DNA of 64,000 nt from Ectobius pallidus (taxonomy: Eukaryota > Arthropoda > Insecta > Blattodea > Ectobiidae), in NCBI GenBank assembly GCA_964059195.1, contig CAXKWD010000003.1:193898174-193962173 (forward strand). Reading direction: 5' to 3'. Positions 31,148 through 42,712 of the stretch are shown piece after piece. Position 1 is the stretch's first letter, and every line of letters begins with the position of its first letter. The position numbers were made by a program, and so were the translations under genes. The notes beneath the pieces are model-generated. The model made no database searches, had not been told where the DNA came from, and saw only the letters and a program-made list of their open reading frames with translations.

Positions 31148-32930
31148 CTTATACTGTGCACCTGGAAACGACCTAAACAATCTGGAAAATGAACTTAATG
31201 TCCTACAAATGATCTGTGAAGAATTAAGAGGCAAACTTTTTCTTCTCACAGGGGATATAAATTCAAAACATAGTGCTTGGGGAAGTCCCATAGAAGATGC
31301 TAGAGGAAAGTTGTTTTATGATTTTTTTTCTGCACCAATAACCTCTTTATATTAAATGACGGGGTTACTCCAACCTTCAAACGAGGTAGTTCCAATAGCT
31401 TCCTCGATGTAAGCGCTTGCAGCTCTTCTTTATTGCCATATGTATCTGAATGGAGGATTGATGAAACTCCAACACTCTCAGATCATGAATTAATAGTGAT
31501 TACCCTATTTAATAATACCATTAATATTAATACATCGGCCAGTTCTTATCTAACGCGAAAATACAGAACCAAGAACATTAAATGGTCACATTTTCAGAAA
31601 TCAATTTCACAAGAGATGAACAAATATTCCGAAATCTCAGAAATTTCTGGGGCCCACGAGTTAAACGAAGTAACTTCTCAGATTGTGAATAGCATTATTA
31701 AAGTATGTGATAAGCATTTACCAAAACTGTCTCAGAAACTAGTTAAGAATTATTGGTGGAACAATGAACTGAATTTGTTACGAAAAAGGGTTCTAGCTTC
31801 ACGTAGAAGACTCAATAGATGTAACTGTGGTGCTCTTCTTCAGCAGTATGACGTTGTTTATAGAAAACTTTTAAGAGAATATAAAATCAAAATTCGTGAA
31901 GCAAAATTTAATAGCTGGAAAGAACTTTGTACACTCCAAACAAAGAGAAACCCCTGGGATGTTGTTTATAAAATATGCTGTAAGCCCCAAAATTATAATA
32001 AGGTGCTTACTACAATAAAAACCGAACATGGATATACAACAACAGCTTTGGAAACTGCTACTGTCTTTACACAAAACTTTTTCCCAGATGATATTACAGA
32101 TAATGAGTACCAAAAAATAATAAGACATGACTCCATTTTCCCTCCACATTATAACAATGATGAAAAGTTTTCAATGAAGGAGATTGAGAGTGTGATCATG
32201 AATCAAGATGACAATAAGGCGCCTGGTTTGGATGGTATCTCGGCCAGGATAATTAAGAATATTTTTAAAAGTTCTCCATTTCTACTGTTTAACTTATATA
32301 ATAAATGGTTGGATCTAGGAATCTTCCCCTCTGTTTGGAAAACCGCAATTGTTAAAATTATACCCAAACCACATAGCAAAGAGAAATTTCACGTTAAAGC
32401 TTTTCGACCAATCTCTCTTTTACCTGTTATGGGAAAGATCTTAGAAAACCTCTTGAATGATAGACTCAGATACCACCTATATAAAAACAACTTACTACAC
32501 AATAACCAATTTGGCTTTACCCCAGGGAAATCAACAGAAGATGCTGTATTAGCGGTTACAAAATGGGCACAAAATGTTTTTGACAGTAAAGGAATAGGAA
32601 TAATAGTTTCTTTAGACATCACCGGGGCCTTTGATAATGCGTGGTGGCCGAAAATTTTGCATCAGTTAAAAAGGAAGAAGTGTCCTCGTAATTTATACAT
32701 TCTAACACAGAGCTATTTTAGTGGACAAAAGATTCAACTACAAATTAACAATGCCACTGTCATGAAGAATATCACCAAGGGTTGTCCACAAGGTTCCGTC
32801 TGCAGTCCAACCTTCTGGAATATTCTGTACGACAATATGCTTGAAGAAACACTTCCTGAAGGATGTCAGCTATTTGCTTATGCTGATGATGCTTTACTAA
32901 TGTGTAGGCTACAGCAAAAACAACACAAAT
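31148..32930 (+). pseudogene. R1-like endonuclease and RT, first part
   Basis: The endonuclease is visible from about 31148 (L-L-T-G-D-I-N-S-K-H, W-G-S-P, D-A-R-G). The frame shifts in a run of eight T at 31322-31329 and continues in the frame that holds S-D-H-E (about 31483). RT follows: D-N-K-A-P-G-L-D-G (about 32210), F-R-P-I-S-L-L-P, Q-F-G-F-T-P-G-K-S-T, L-D-I-T-G-A-F-D-N-A-W-W-P (about 32615), G-C-P-Q-G-S-V-C-S-P (about 32780) and the catalytic F-A-Y-A-D-D-A (about 32875). The W-W-P and Q-G-S-V-C-S-P forms are characteristic of the R1 group. The frame is cut just after the active site by the Jockey-like insertion. Confidence 0.88.
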
Positions 32931-33951
32931 ATTGACCTCAATCACTAATTCCACATTAGATTGTAGATGTAGATGTAGATGTAGATATCTCATCCTGTAG
33001 ATCCTGTGTTGAGCGGGGCTCAAGGATATAGAACACGTCAGATCAAAAAAATACATGCATGTTATAACAATAATATAGGCCTACAGAAACTGCAAGCTGC
33101 CAAATTTATCCAAGCTGGAAATATTTCTCCAAATTGTAGAAGGTGTGAGTTATTAAAAATTCCTTGACAGCTGTTTTGAAAGGTTTGCTCTTTCTTTGAA
33201 TACATAATAATTTAATGTTGTTCGGAAGCTTGTTATATATCTGTACTGCAGAATAATAAGCACCCTTCTGAAAGAGTTTTAACGAGTTATTTGGTCTGTG
33301 TACATCATTCATGTTTCTGGTAGTACGTCCATGTACACTAAAATTAGTTTGAAATTTATCAATATTATTCACTGTAGTGAATAATATTGATAAATTTCAA
33401 ACTAGACATAACACATAACAGAGTATATATACTCCCCTGTAAGAGTGAGGACTTTTAATTTTTCAAATAGCGGTTTACAAGATTCCCTTTTTTTCTTTCC
33501 ACATATTATTCTTATTGCCCGCTTTTCTAATCTAAATATTTTCTCCCTATGGGAAGAGTTGCCCCAGAATATGATCCCGTACCTCATTACCGAGTGAAAA
33601 TATGCAAAATATACCATAAGTAATGCATCCTGTTTTAATATATTATTCAAAATTCTTAAAGCAAAGCATGCTGAACTGAGTTTTGGACTTATCATTTCTA
33701 TGTGTGTCTTCCAGTCAAGATTTTGGTCAATTTGCAGTCCTAAAAATTTTACATTGCTAATTTCTTGTATGATTTGTGTTCCATAATTAATTTCAAGATT
33801 TGAGATACATCTGTTTTTTGTCCTAAATTGTATAAAATGGGTCTTATCAATATTAAGTGTCATTTTATTAGCTAGAAACCATGTGTTTAACTCGTGAAAA
33901 GCCTTTGTAGCTATTCTTGATAAATGTTCTTGTGACGTTCCTGTTACAAGT
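32931..33951 (-). mobile_element. Jockey-like 3' fragment with (GTAGAT)n tail, nested in the R1-like RT
   Basis: Flanked by ACAACACAAAT (32920-32930) and ACAATACAAAT (33952-33962), a duplication with one change. On the minus strand it reads from a post-RT M-T-L-N-I-D-K-T-H segment (33863) through a thumb with S-V-M-R-Y-G-I-I-F-W-G, R-A-I-R-I-I and a final F-Y-N-L-E-K-Y-F near 33115. The plus strand shows GTAGAT units at 32961-32986, the 3' tail of the insert. The coding part is broken by at least one frameshift (33402/33372). Confidence 0.82.
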
Positions 33952-35449
33952 ACAATACAAATGGGGATGTAAAAATAAACTCCAGTTTAATCCACAAAAG
34001 ACAACAGCTATGATGATCACGAAGAGGCACCAACTTGCTCCACCTATTATAAAAATGAATCAAGAGTACATTCAAGTACTGGACCAGATCACATATCTAG
34101 GCGTTATCCTTGATAAAAAAAACTCACTTTTAGACAACATTTTCAATTCATAATGGCAAAATCTAATACCTTACTGAATCGACTAGCCTTTGCTTCTCAA
34201 CCTACATGGGGATTAAGTTCTAGTGTTTTGAAGATCATATACAGAGGAGTAATTGAACCTTCTGTATTATATTGTGCTTCTGTCTTTAGAAACTATTTTA
34301 CAAAACGTTGGGTTCAAAACATTTTGGCACGAATACAGCGAGGCTTTGTTCTGCGAATTACCAAGGCATACAGAACCACATCAACTGAAGCAGCTTTGGT
34401 TATTGCAGGCATTGAACCTTTATATTTAACTGGTATAGCCAAGGCAGAACTAACACTACTCCGGAAGGGATATACTTATGATGATCCAACTCTGCAGCTA
34501 CAAATTGAGAAACCAGCAAATTTTACAACAACTGGACACCCATCTGCAGTCCCCGACTTTGTAAATTTCGACAGTTGTTTTAGACATCATGAGCTCCAAA
34601 TCTTCACTGACGGATCTAAAATATCTAAAGAAGGAAAACCGGATCAAGTTGGATGTGCCTTCATATCCTTCCTAAATGGCCAGGAAATCCACTCACAGAT
34701 GAATCGACTTTCACCAGAATGCTCAATAGTACAAGCCGAATTATTCGCAATTAAAGAGGCTATAATTTGGGCCAAACTTTATGATTCTAGCTGCTGTTTA
34801 ATATAGTGATTCCCAGACGGCACTGAAGTGTATAAATAATAGAAATAATCTAAATCCGATGGCAGTGGAAATTAGGAATGTTTTACTATCATACACACGA
34901 CATATTTGCTTGACATGGATGAGAGGCCATCATGGAGTTGCCGGTAACGAGAGAGCCCATGCTGCTGCCAAATCAGCCGCAGTTTCGAGTCTAAATTATA
35001 GCTACTCTCTTTGTCCTTACTCTTATGCACGAAGAAAGATGTGGGATCACATTAAGACTAGGTGGAACAGTCAGTGGCTATCTAGTGTTAAAGGAACAGT
35101 TACAAAAGAATTATTTTTTCCAAATATTGAATCCCGACTTCAAAGCAAAATTGAACCTGAATTTGTATTAACCCAATTTTTGTCAGGTCATGGAATTTTT
35201 GGCTCTTACTTTGAAAGGTTTAATATTATAAGGGAGAATGGTTATTTATGCATTTGTAAAGAAAACCAGACCGTAGAACATCTACTTTTTGATTGCCCAC
35301 TCTTTGAAAGGAAAAGATTTTCTTTAACAGGACACTTAAATTATTGTGGTGTTAAATATGATAAACCACTCTTAAAATTTTTTAGCAAGGATTGTTGTTG
35401 TAGAGAATTCCACTATTTCATATGTTCTATATTTAAGAGTTTACGATAA
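33952..35449 (+). pseudogene. R1-like RT end, RNase H and CCHC tail, second part
   Basis: Resumes directly after the duplication with N-P-Q-K-T-T-A-M-M-I and Y-L-G-V-I-L-D. A frameshift near 34150 leads to the thumb (34153 on). The RNase H frame has F-T-D-G-S-K (about 34605), Q-A-E-L-F-A (about 34735), a one-base loss near 34803 before the S-D-S-Q block, then M-R-G-H-H-G-V-A-G-N-E-R-A-H (about 34920-34960). The C-terminus carries C-I-C-K-x3-Q-T-V-E-H-L-L-F-D-C, the CCHC knuckle of R1/I-type elements. It stops at 35449. Confidence 0.85.
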
Positions 35450-35723
35450 TTTTATTTAAACTTTAGCACAACAGGCTACTCTAGTATACAAGATAACAGG
35501 TACATTATAAATTGTAATTGACATAAAACTATAGCCCTAATGTATCTAATGGTGAAATAGGGCTAAAAGAAATTGTATATTAAATAAATAAATAAAATAG
35601 TATTCATATGCTGTTAGAAGAACTTAAAGACTATATCACATAGGCCTATCACAAGAGAAATTAACTCTGTCTCAGAAGCTGAACCCCGCGTCATTGGCCA
35701 ACTCTTGCATGGGACTCACTGTA

Positions 35724-36305
35724 CAAAAATTCCCCAACCCTGTGGTGTAGCAAATTGTGTGACTTTTGTATTATTTTTGTTTCTTTCTTTACCTTTGTTT
35801 TTTCTTTTATTTCAGGTTTGTTGGTCGTACCAAAAATGTGGTTATATACAGAAATTACAAAATTAAAAACACTGATTAAATTGTCTACAAGTTCGTATCC
35901 ATACATTTTTCTCTATCTCAAACAGTTTAAGATACTTTTACTGTCAAGAATCAACTTTTTTCCAAAGTACAATAAGGGAGATATGCAGAATATAATGCAG
36001 GTGACGGTTCAATTAAATAAAATATACCAACCAACTATTTTATTGCATACTAATACATCTCTTGAACCTCACACGACTCTCTGCCCTAATAAAACTTTTG
36101 CTATTTTCTCTTCTTTTATTCTATCTCTTGCAAACTCACATGGCATTCTTTATCTTATTAGGGTAGGGAAAGTTGTGTAAGAGTTTCCAGAGATGCATTA
36201 AGACGCTAGAAAATAGTAATTTCAATGCTTAAGGTAGAGAACATTTTGTGAGTTTTCCAAAAGGTAGAATAAGACTAGAGAAAATAGCAAAAAACTTATT
36301 AGGGT
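35724..36305. other. No gene seen
   Basis: AT-rich flank of the mariner element. The open frames here lack codon structure or similarity. TTATTAGGGTAGGGAAAGT near 36156 and TTATTAGGGTGGAGAAAGT near 36297 form an imperfect direct repeat. Confidence 0.4.
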
Positions 36306-36309
36306 GGAG

Positions 36310-36442
36310 AAAGTAGTGTGAGAGCCATAGTGCCACCAGAAGGATTAGGCCAATGGAAAAATCCCACCAGTCTCATCGGTAATTGAACCCAAAACCCTTT
36401 GGTTTGTAGCGCATTGCCTCAACCACTACACCACGGTGTACC
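36310..36442 (-). mobile_element. tRNA-derived SINE (minus)
   Basis: On the minus strand the order is GGTGTAGTGGTTGAGG (A-box-like, about 36434-36419) and GGTTTTGGGTTCAATTAC (B-box-like, about 36404-36387), spaced as in tRNA-type polymerase III promoters. The tail beyond the B box contains CCACCAG-type sequence. No clear target duplication was identified. Confidence 0.65.
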
Positions 36443-37371
36443 CCTTAGAACAAGTAAGATGTGTTATATATGTGAAGAATTTTTGTGTTTTCATTTATAA
36501 GACTTATTTCACCACTGTGGCTGAGTGTTTTATATGTGGCAATGACACTGATGAAGGTGATTTCTCACAATTGCCTCCAAAGGAAATAAAGCCAGTGATG
36601 GTGCTAGGAGACAAACTTCATAAAAAAAACATGGTTTAAAAACTTTTTGTTATAAAGAAAGTAAGCTTAGTTGATTTTTGACAGCAGATATTTCGTAAAT
36701 GGTTTTAGATTGAGAAACAGTGTATGGATACAAACTTGTAGGAAATTTAGTGAGCTTTATTTTTGTATAGGGCTGTATTTTTTCAACCATTCATGAAATA
36801 TAAGCAAAAACAAAAAGGTCCTGCATTTTGCTACCCTATGGAGTTAGCTTACACTTTGGGTTGGGAACTTTTGGTATAATCATCATTAAACATACCCCAT
36901 AAATAAAATCTTTGTGGTAGGTTAAAAATTCTGTCTACAAATCCTTCATTGATAAGTCTATACTGTAAACTGGATTTATCTTCTCTTTCAAAGTAGCAAA
37001 ATATGTTCTGAATCCCTTACAGGTCTTAAAATAGTGAAGAACAGTAGCCTATATTCAAACTTCTTGGGAAACTTAGCATTACGAAATATAGGAGCCTAGT
37101 TCATGAATTTTGTTTATCTGGTCTTGAACGGTACGGTATTCCAGTAGGATACCTTGACTGATGTCGATGTCAGTATTTAGTCCCATATTTATATTTATTA
37201 TTTTACAGGCATTTGTTATCTCCATGTGATGTACAGTAATGAGAATATTGTAGCTCTACTGTTGTTTTGAAGTATGGCTTATAGGTCTAAGTTATCTTCA
37301 GACTCACAGAGCAGAAAAAGGTAAGATTTTGTATTAGAATTCCCTTCACTTTTTAAGTACCGAAACGGAAT
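36443..37371. other. No clear gene
   Basis: A 67-codon frame at 36436-36639 contains C-F-I-C-G-N-D-T-D-E-G-D, a single C-x2-C, and may be a scrap of a transposon-encoded protein. It lacks a second metal pair and I cannot assign it. The remainder is AT-rich. Confidence 0.3.
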
Positions 37372-37421
37372 GATAATAATAATAATAATTCTTATGATGA
37401 TGATAATAATGATAATAATAA
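37372..37421. repeat. (AAT)n/(GAT)n microsatellite
   Basis: Imperfect run of AAT and GAT trinucleotides. Confidence 0.85.
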
Positions 37422-37871
37422 GGGATTATTGTAGCTCATATCTGCCTTTCTATGCAAAATGCTCCAAGTGGTTTTCCGGACCCTACCTTACACACCAATA
37501 CTCCCATTAGCTACCGATGAACTTTTGTGTCATTGGTTTTTAGGCAGAGGCTGGCCAACTGCTTTATTCACGTGCATTACGGTACTAGTGCAGCGCAAAC
37601 ACGTGCATGGAATCAGAAAGGCTGGTGCTGCTCGAAGATTTAATTCCCATAAATTGCACCAGATTTGCTGACCTATAAGACTGGTGAGGGAGTGATCTGT
37701 TGATGTAGGTCTTTTCCATAGAGAGATGGTGTGTCAGATACAGGTTTTGGTAATTCCAATACTACTGTACTGTTGTAGGCAATGAGGTATATGGCCTATT
37801 TTCACCTTGTAAGCTATCTTAATGGTCGGAGTCTAGGTAAATGACAGTTGGGATAGGAATAGTGATGTACC

Positions 37872-37996
37872 AGTAAGTATTACAGTAGTTACATGAAGAG
37901 CTAGGTTGGTGGCAGTTAAATTAGGAACAGTGATATTAGTGTTAGTGACATGTAGAACTAGGTTGGTGGCTTTTAGGTTAGAAACAGTGATATTAG
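37872..37996. repeat. Two-copy tandem repeat of about 57 bp
   Basis: An ACATG..CTAGGTTGGTGGC block followed by an AACAGTGATATTAGTGT block occurs twice in succession, with several differences. The minus-strand frame keeps an A-T-N-L-x-L-H-V-T-x-T-N-I-T-V pattern, but it is probably coincidental. Confidence 0.65.
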
Positions 37997-38289
37997 TGTC
38001 AATCGCCATCAAGTTTACTGCCCTGGTTTCTGCATCATGTGACCCAATGACTCCCTCCTCTTGCAGGTGATTCTTGTGAATATGCATTACTTCATAGTGC
38101 CATTTTAAGTTAAATTTGTGTAATCATCCTAGGTATGTATAAGGAAAACTACTGTGTACACTATCAATCTTGTAGCAACATCGCTACACAATAATTTTAC
38201 AATTGTTAAATGATTATAGGCCTATTTCTAGGAATTATAACCTCTAATTATCGAAACATTATGATTATTCCTCATATACTTGCATCATA

Positions 38290-40270
38290 ATGGCTACACT
38301 CACATGGTTTTCTCTACTGGTACCCAGTTTGCTAATCATGAAGCAGCAATGATAGAAAATAATAAATTGATGGAAGAAACCAGACAGGTTGTTGGATCTG
38401 AAGAAAACCATATGGTGGCTTCATGAGATTGTTATCCTTTGGCCTGCCTCTTGTAAGTGAGTTCCCAAGCATCCCTACACACAAACCAGCAGTAATCTGC
38501 AAGCATTGTTTCATTCCAACGGCGCAACAGTAATTTCCTGATGGAATTTTTCCCCATGTTCATCACTGACAGCTCCACAACTAGGAGGTAAAAAGTCAAG
38601 GTGGGAGTGCAGAAAATATATTTTAAGGGACATGTTGCGTCCAAGTTGATTGTATTCTTGCAAAAGTACTGTCTCCGACTGAGTGTAGTTATCGTCCCTT
38701 TTGCTGCCTACAAATTCATGAATAACTCCCTTGAAGGCTTCTCAAGCTTCCTTTTCTTTCCTCTCCAAAACTTGGTCACACGCAGGTTCCTTTACAAGTC
38801 AACAAATTTTTGGCCCAACAAAAATACCTTCCTTAACTTTTGCATCACTTAATCTAGGAAATTTGTCTCTTAAATATTTATAGGCCTGTTCTTCTTTGTT
38901 CATAGCATTGACAAAATTTTTAATCAAACCCAGCTTTGCATTTTTTTTTTCAAGGTCCGATTGGTCGCGAAATGAAAATCACAGTGAAAATCAAAACTGT
39001 TTTATTTGGAACATTTAGATACCCTTCCAGCTATTTCTCTACACAGTCGCTGCTCTGATTGAGACATTTGTCTTAGTGGGGTACCAATGTAAACATGCCT
39101 CAAACAATAGGCTCCCACCAAGTGTGATGTGTGTGCAGTTATTCAATTTCTGCATGCTGAGGAGTGCAATGCAGCCGAAATTCATTGACGAATGAGTACA
39201 ATTCCAGAACAAGATCATAGCTTGACACTCGCTTCTTTCCCTGGCCACCTGCATCATGAATGTCTGATAGTCCTATTGCACCTCTCAGCATGCAGAAAGC
39301 AAATGACAGCACGCACTTCACACTTGGTGGGAGACTCTATTGTTCAAGGCATGTCTACTTGGTAGCATGCTATGACAAATGTCTCAATCTGAGTGGCGAC
39401 TATATAGAGAAGTAGCTGGAAGGTGTATCTAAATGTTCCAAATAAAACAGTTTTGATTTTCACTGTGGTTTTTATTTCGCGACTGATCGGACCTTAAAAA
39501 AAAATACCCTTGTATGTAGCGATGAAAGAAGAACATCATTTGGATCCACGAGAGGCTCGACAGTGACATTTTTCTTGCCGGCTAATCTGCTTTAATATAA
39601 TGTGATTTCCTATTCTTCTGTCCCACATGCATAAAAAGCAACAGTATTTAGTTCACCGCAGTTGCATTCCTAAGATTACAGTGTTGAATTTTAGATCACA
39701 GCATATTTTCCACTTATGTTCAACATATTTGATTGAATCGAGGAGGGTTGTCTCCTTCATGTGAACTGCATGACCAACTGCGTGGCCAATGGTTGCCATT
39801 GTGCAGTAATACAGCTTTCAAACCAAGCTTGGAGGAGTCAGCCTCCATTCAGTTGGATCATGGTTCAGATTTAAACATTTCATTAAGCCATTACCCTCCA
39901 CTTGGAGGCCCTTTGCCCCAACATGGGGGCATAGGATTCGAGCGAGAGGGAGAGAGAGAGATTAAGCCATTAATGTCGCAGCAAACAAGAAGATTGTTTT
40001 TCTTCTCAAAATAAGTAAGCCTTGTCTATACTGTGAGACCCTGACATCATTGCTGTAGTCTTAATACTAGAAGTGCTGCCTTCCCCTTTCAGATGTCAAG
40101 GTCTCGAATGAGATCACTCAATTCCACTAGATTTAGTCTGTGTGATTTATCATCTTTTTTCTCAAAATCAGAGTCATGGGATTCATAAGGCTTGTTAGGT
40201 TCTTCTTCATCTTCACTGTCTTCATTTTCTACTTCCAGCTCATAAATTGGGATAGAGTAGGAACTGGTAA
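38290..40270 (-). pseudogene. Decayed transposon-associated gene, interrupted by a palindromic mariner
   Basis: Segments on the minus strand read in order: an acidic E-D-S-E-D-E-E-E block and V-E-L-S-D-L-I-R-D-L (about 40240-40090); V-T-V-E-P-L-V-D-P-N-D-V-L-L (about 39570-39525); the mariner insertion; A-K-L-G-L-I-K-N-F-V-N-A-M (about 38940-38900); N-M-S-L-K-I-Y-F-L-H-S-H-L-D-F; G-A-V-S-D-E-H-G-E-K-F-H-Q-E (about 38570); and M-L-A-D-Y-C-W-F-V (about 38495). I recognise this combination from a large family of uncharacterised, repetitive proteins in arthropod and cnidarian genomes. I do not know an established name or function. At least two in-frame stops (about 38800 and 38745) and frameshifts show it is dead. 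Confidence 0.6.
38951..39494. mobile_element. Palindromic mariner derivative (3' end duplicated head to head)
   Basis: The left end AAGGTCCGATTGGTCGCGAA pairs with its inverse at 39494 over ~80 bp with few mismatches, and the pairing continues as ~240-bp arms nearly to the centre (about 39225). In both arms, reading outward, the frame ends in a D-K-C-L-N block and a final E-K-stop, the usual C-terminus of mariner transposases (the right arm has C-Y-D-K-C-L-N-L-S-G-D-Y-I-E-K). Both halves are therefore the 3' end of a mariner. A T-run lies just outside the TIR on each side. Confidence 0.8.
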
Positions 40271-40810
40271 ACAGTCTGAATGTGGATTAGGTCAAATAGC
40301 AGATAGAAGATTCGGGTATTAAACTGTTCCTCTTTTCTTCATTGACAATCCTGCCTTCTGTGGTGGAGTCAGGCAGAAACAGCTGTCATCTACAGTATAT
40401 GGTTTGTAGGCTCCCGCCAAACCATAGGCACAGCTAAAGCCATGAATTGTTTTTTATTTTTCAGACATTGTAACTGGAGATAATAAGAATAAGCTATTTT
40501 TGGACCTGAAACATTTTCATTGCTGGGCAGTGTAATCCCTTACCCAGTCGACTGCTACCCTACTTTGTTGCAAAATGATAAAATCAGTGTTTTTAAATGA
40601 CAATCTATTTATATTTCAACCGTATTAACAGATGACTGCAAGGGGAAATATTCCTGATGTTTTTGTACTTATTTGAGTACTATTCATATAGAATCTCTTC
40701 AGTACTTGTGACTTCTTCTCATCTTTTTACTTGTTCTGAGCAAATTTACCAAAATAACTTAAGAGTTTTTTATGCCAACACAACTGTAGTGAAACCATGT
40801 AGTAAATCAT
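40271..40810. other. No gene seen
   Basis: AT-rich flank between the dead gene and the hAT-like element. Nothing is recognisable. Confidence 0.4.
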
Positions 40811-42124
40811 TAGGGGGCGGATTTCTACGACATGTCATATTTTTCCCCTATGCATTATTTCAGGTTTCCAACTAATTTAAACCCGATTCCAAGCATCCTG
40901 GTGAAAATAGAACAGCTTTTAATTGTGCATATAACTGCATAATTAGGAAATTCTCAACTATTGTAGCATATTTAGTATGATTGCATATTTAGGTCATATT
41001 TTTGGCATATTTATGTGCATATTAAAGAAATTTTGAAGTTTTATATCATATTTTGTAAATTTTGCATTATAATCAATGATACCCTAGTAGCACACTTCGT
41101 TGGCCCAACGGAAGGATTTGGTTGGCATGGAAGGGATATGCTGGGAAAACGTTAGTTGTAATTTCCTCGGTTGCGCCAACGCATTTATCGGTTGCTTTGC
41201 CCGACCGTCCTACCGTTGGGGTTTGATTGTTGGCCCAACAATTTTTTTTGTTGGAATATAATCGCATTTATGTTAAAATTAAAAAGTGTTGAAATAACAT
41301 TACAAGCGTTAAATTTTTATTTCCTATAAAATAAACTGTGTTAATTCATTAATTATTCAAGCTTCTCATCCTGCGCGCTAGATGCTCCAGTCCTCTTCGG
41401 AAATTTCCGGCATAGCTCGTAGGTCGTCGACAACCACGCATAACATCGCATAACCGTCATTCGCCATCTTGATTGTATTAAGGAAGAACCCGAATGGTAG
41501 TGTTTGATTCTCGTTCTTTTACATAATATTAGGTAAGCCCTTTGATTGTTCTCTTAAAATAACGTTATCATTTTTACACAATACTGTATTATGAGTGTTG
41601 TATTCATATTATAATTGAAGGTTCGTTCAACGTTACAGTACTGTAATTTCCTATTGCAAATTTGTTTCAGATGATTTACATAAAGAAAGGCAGAAGGAAG
41701 TAGAGAAGGAGCATATAAGCAACGCAATTCCAACTGAATTGAAACGCAGTTCAAGCTCAGCAGTTCTACAGTTCAAAATCTACATCAATTGCGGGATTTT
41801 CAAAATTTCAAACTTGCAAGTAGCCTACATGGAGCATGCATGATTATTTGTCAGAATCAAGTAAAAATGTTAAGGTATAAATATTTGATTTATTATTAAA
41901 ATGCAGATGCCCTCATTATATAGTCTAAAAAATATGAAGTGAACATTGAAGTTAGGGAAACATTTTACAGTACAGATAAAGGGAAGGAATCGATTTATAG
42001 TGCATAATATGTAGGCTATAATAAATACATCTTGCTTTTCATAGTAACCTAATCTATTTCTTTGCACTAGTAGGCCTAAATAATTTTCAATCTCGTAATA
42101 TGTAACTTGCAGTTGGGGTAGGTA

Positions 42125-42712
42125 AGCTCTATCCACAATGCGCAGTCTGCAGTTGTTAGTCGGTAGACGGTAGGTTGTAGTCGAAGTATAACGTGTGGTG
42201 ATCAATGGACGCCATTCACAATGTGCAGTTGCAGACGACAGCTGACAATCGTCAGTTGGTAGACAGTAGTTGGCAGACGAGAAATTCATCTCTGACTACG
42301 AACTGAACATCTGCAAGTAACATATTACGCGAATGAAAATTATTTACTAGTGCAAATACACAGATTAGCATACTACGAGAAAGCAAGATGTGTTTATAAC
42401 ATATATTATCCAATTATAAAGAGATTCCTCCACCTTTTTTATTCTGTAAAATGTTTCCCTAACCTCAATGTCGACAGCATATTGTAGACGACTCGAGTGC
42501 TGCTCCCAAGCGGCCGATTGCAAAAGCAAACTTCCGACTACTGACTAACAACTGACGACTGCGCATTGTGGATAGAGCTTTAGTCGAAGATGAATTTCTC
42601 GACTGCTGACAGCAACTGTATTTTGTGAATGGCGTACATTACTCACCACTCGTTTTACTTTGACTACCGACTACAGACTGCCACCTGCACATTGTGGATA
42701 GAGCTTTAGACC
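42125..42712. repeat. Palindromic element with CTCTATCCACAATG ends
   Basis: AGCTCTATCCACAATGCGCA at 42126 is mirrored by TGCACATTGTGGATAGAGCT at about 42687-42706. The arms share CAGTTGTTAGTCGGTAG/CTACCGACTAC, CGCCATTCACAA/TTGTGAATGGCG and GAGAAATTCATC/GATGAATTTCTC blocks. A third CGCATTGTGGATAGAGCT copy lies near 42560-42578. The many GTAGTC/GACTAC motifs suggest repeated internal duplications. Confidence 0.7.

Larger units (their letters stand above)
31092..35600 (+). mobile_element. R1-like non-LTR retrotransposon, 5'-truncated, decayed
   Basis: Flanked by TATTCA at 31086-31091 and 35601-35606, and ending in an AAATAAATAAATAAAA tail before the right flank. It encodes endonuclease, RT, RNase H and a C-terminal CCHC motif in order on the plus strand. 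It inserted into the centre of the palindromic mariner element. A minus-strand Jockey-like copy (32931-33951) interrupts its RT. Confidence 0.88.
28087..35721. mobile_element. Palindromic mariner-like element, split by two insertions
   Basis: The ends CAGTGAGTCCCACGCAAGAG (28087) and its inverse (35721) are flanked by TA. The pieces 28087-28310, 30935-31091 and 35607-35721 match, in order, the intact element at 57076-57791. The right arm has lost a stretch: its inner part jumps from the GAAGCTGAA block straight to the CGCGTCATTGG terminal block. The first gap holds 2.6 kb of composite DNA; the second is an R1-like copy (31092-35600). Confidence 0.85.
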
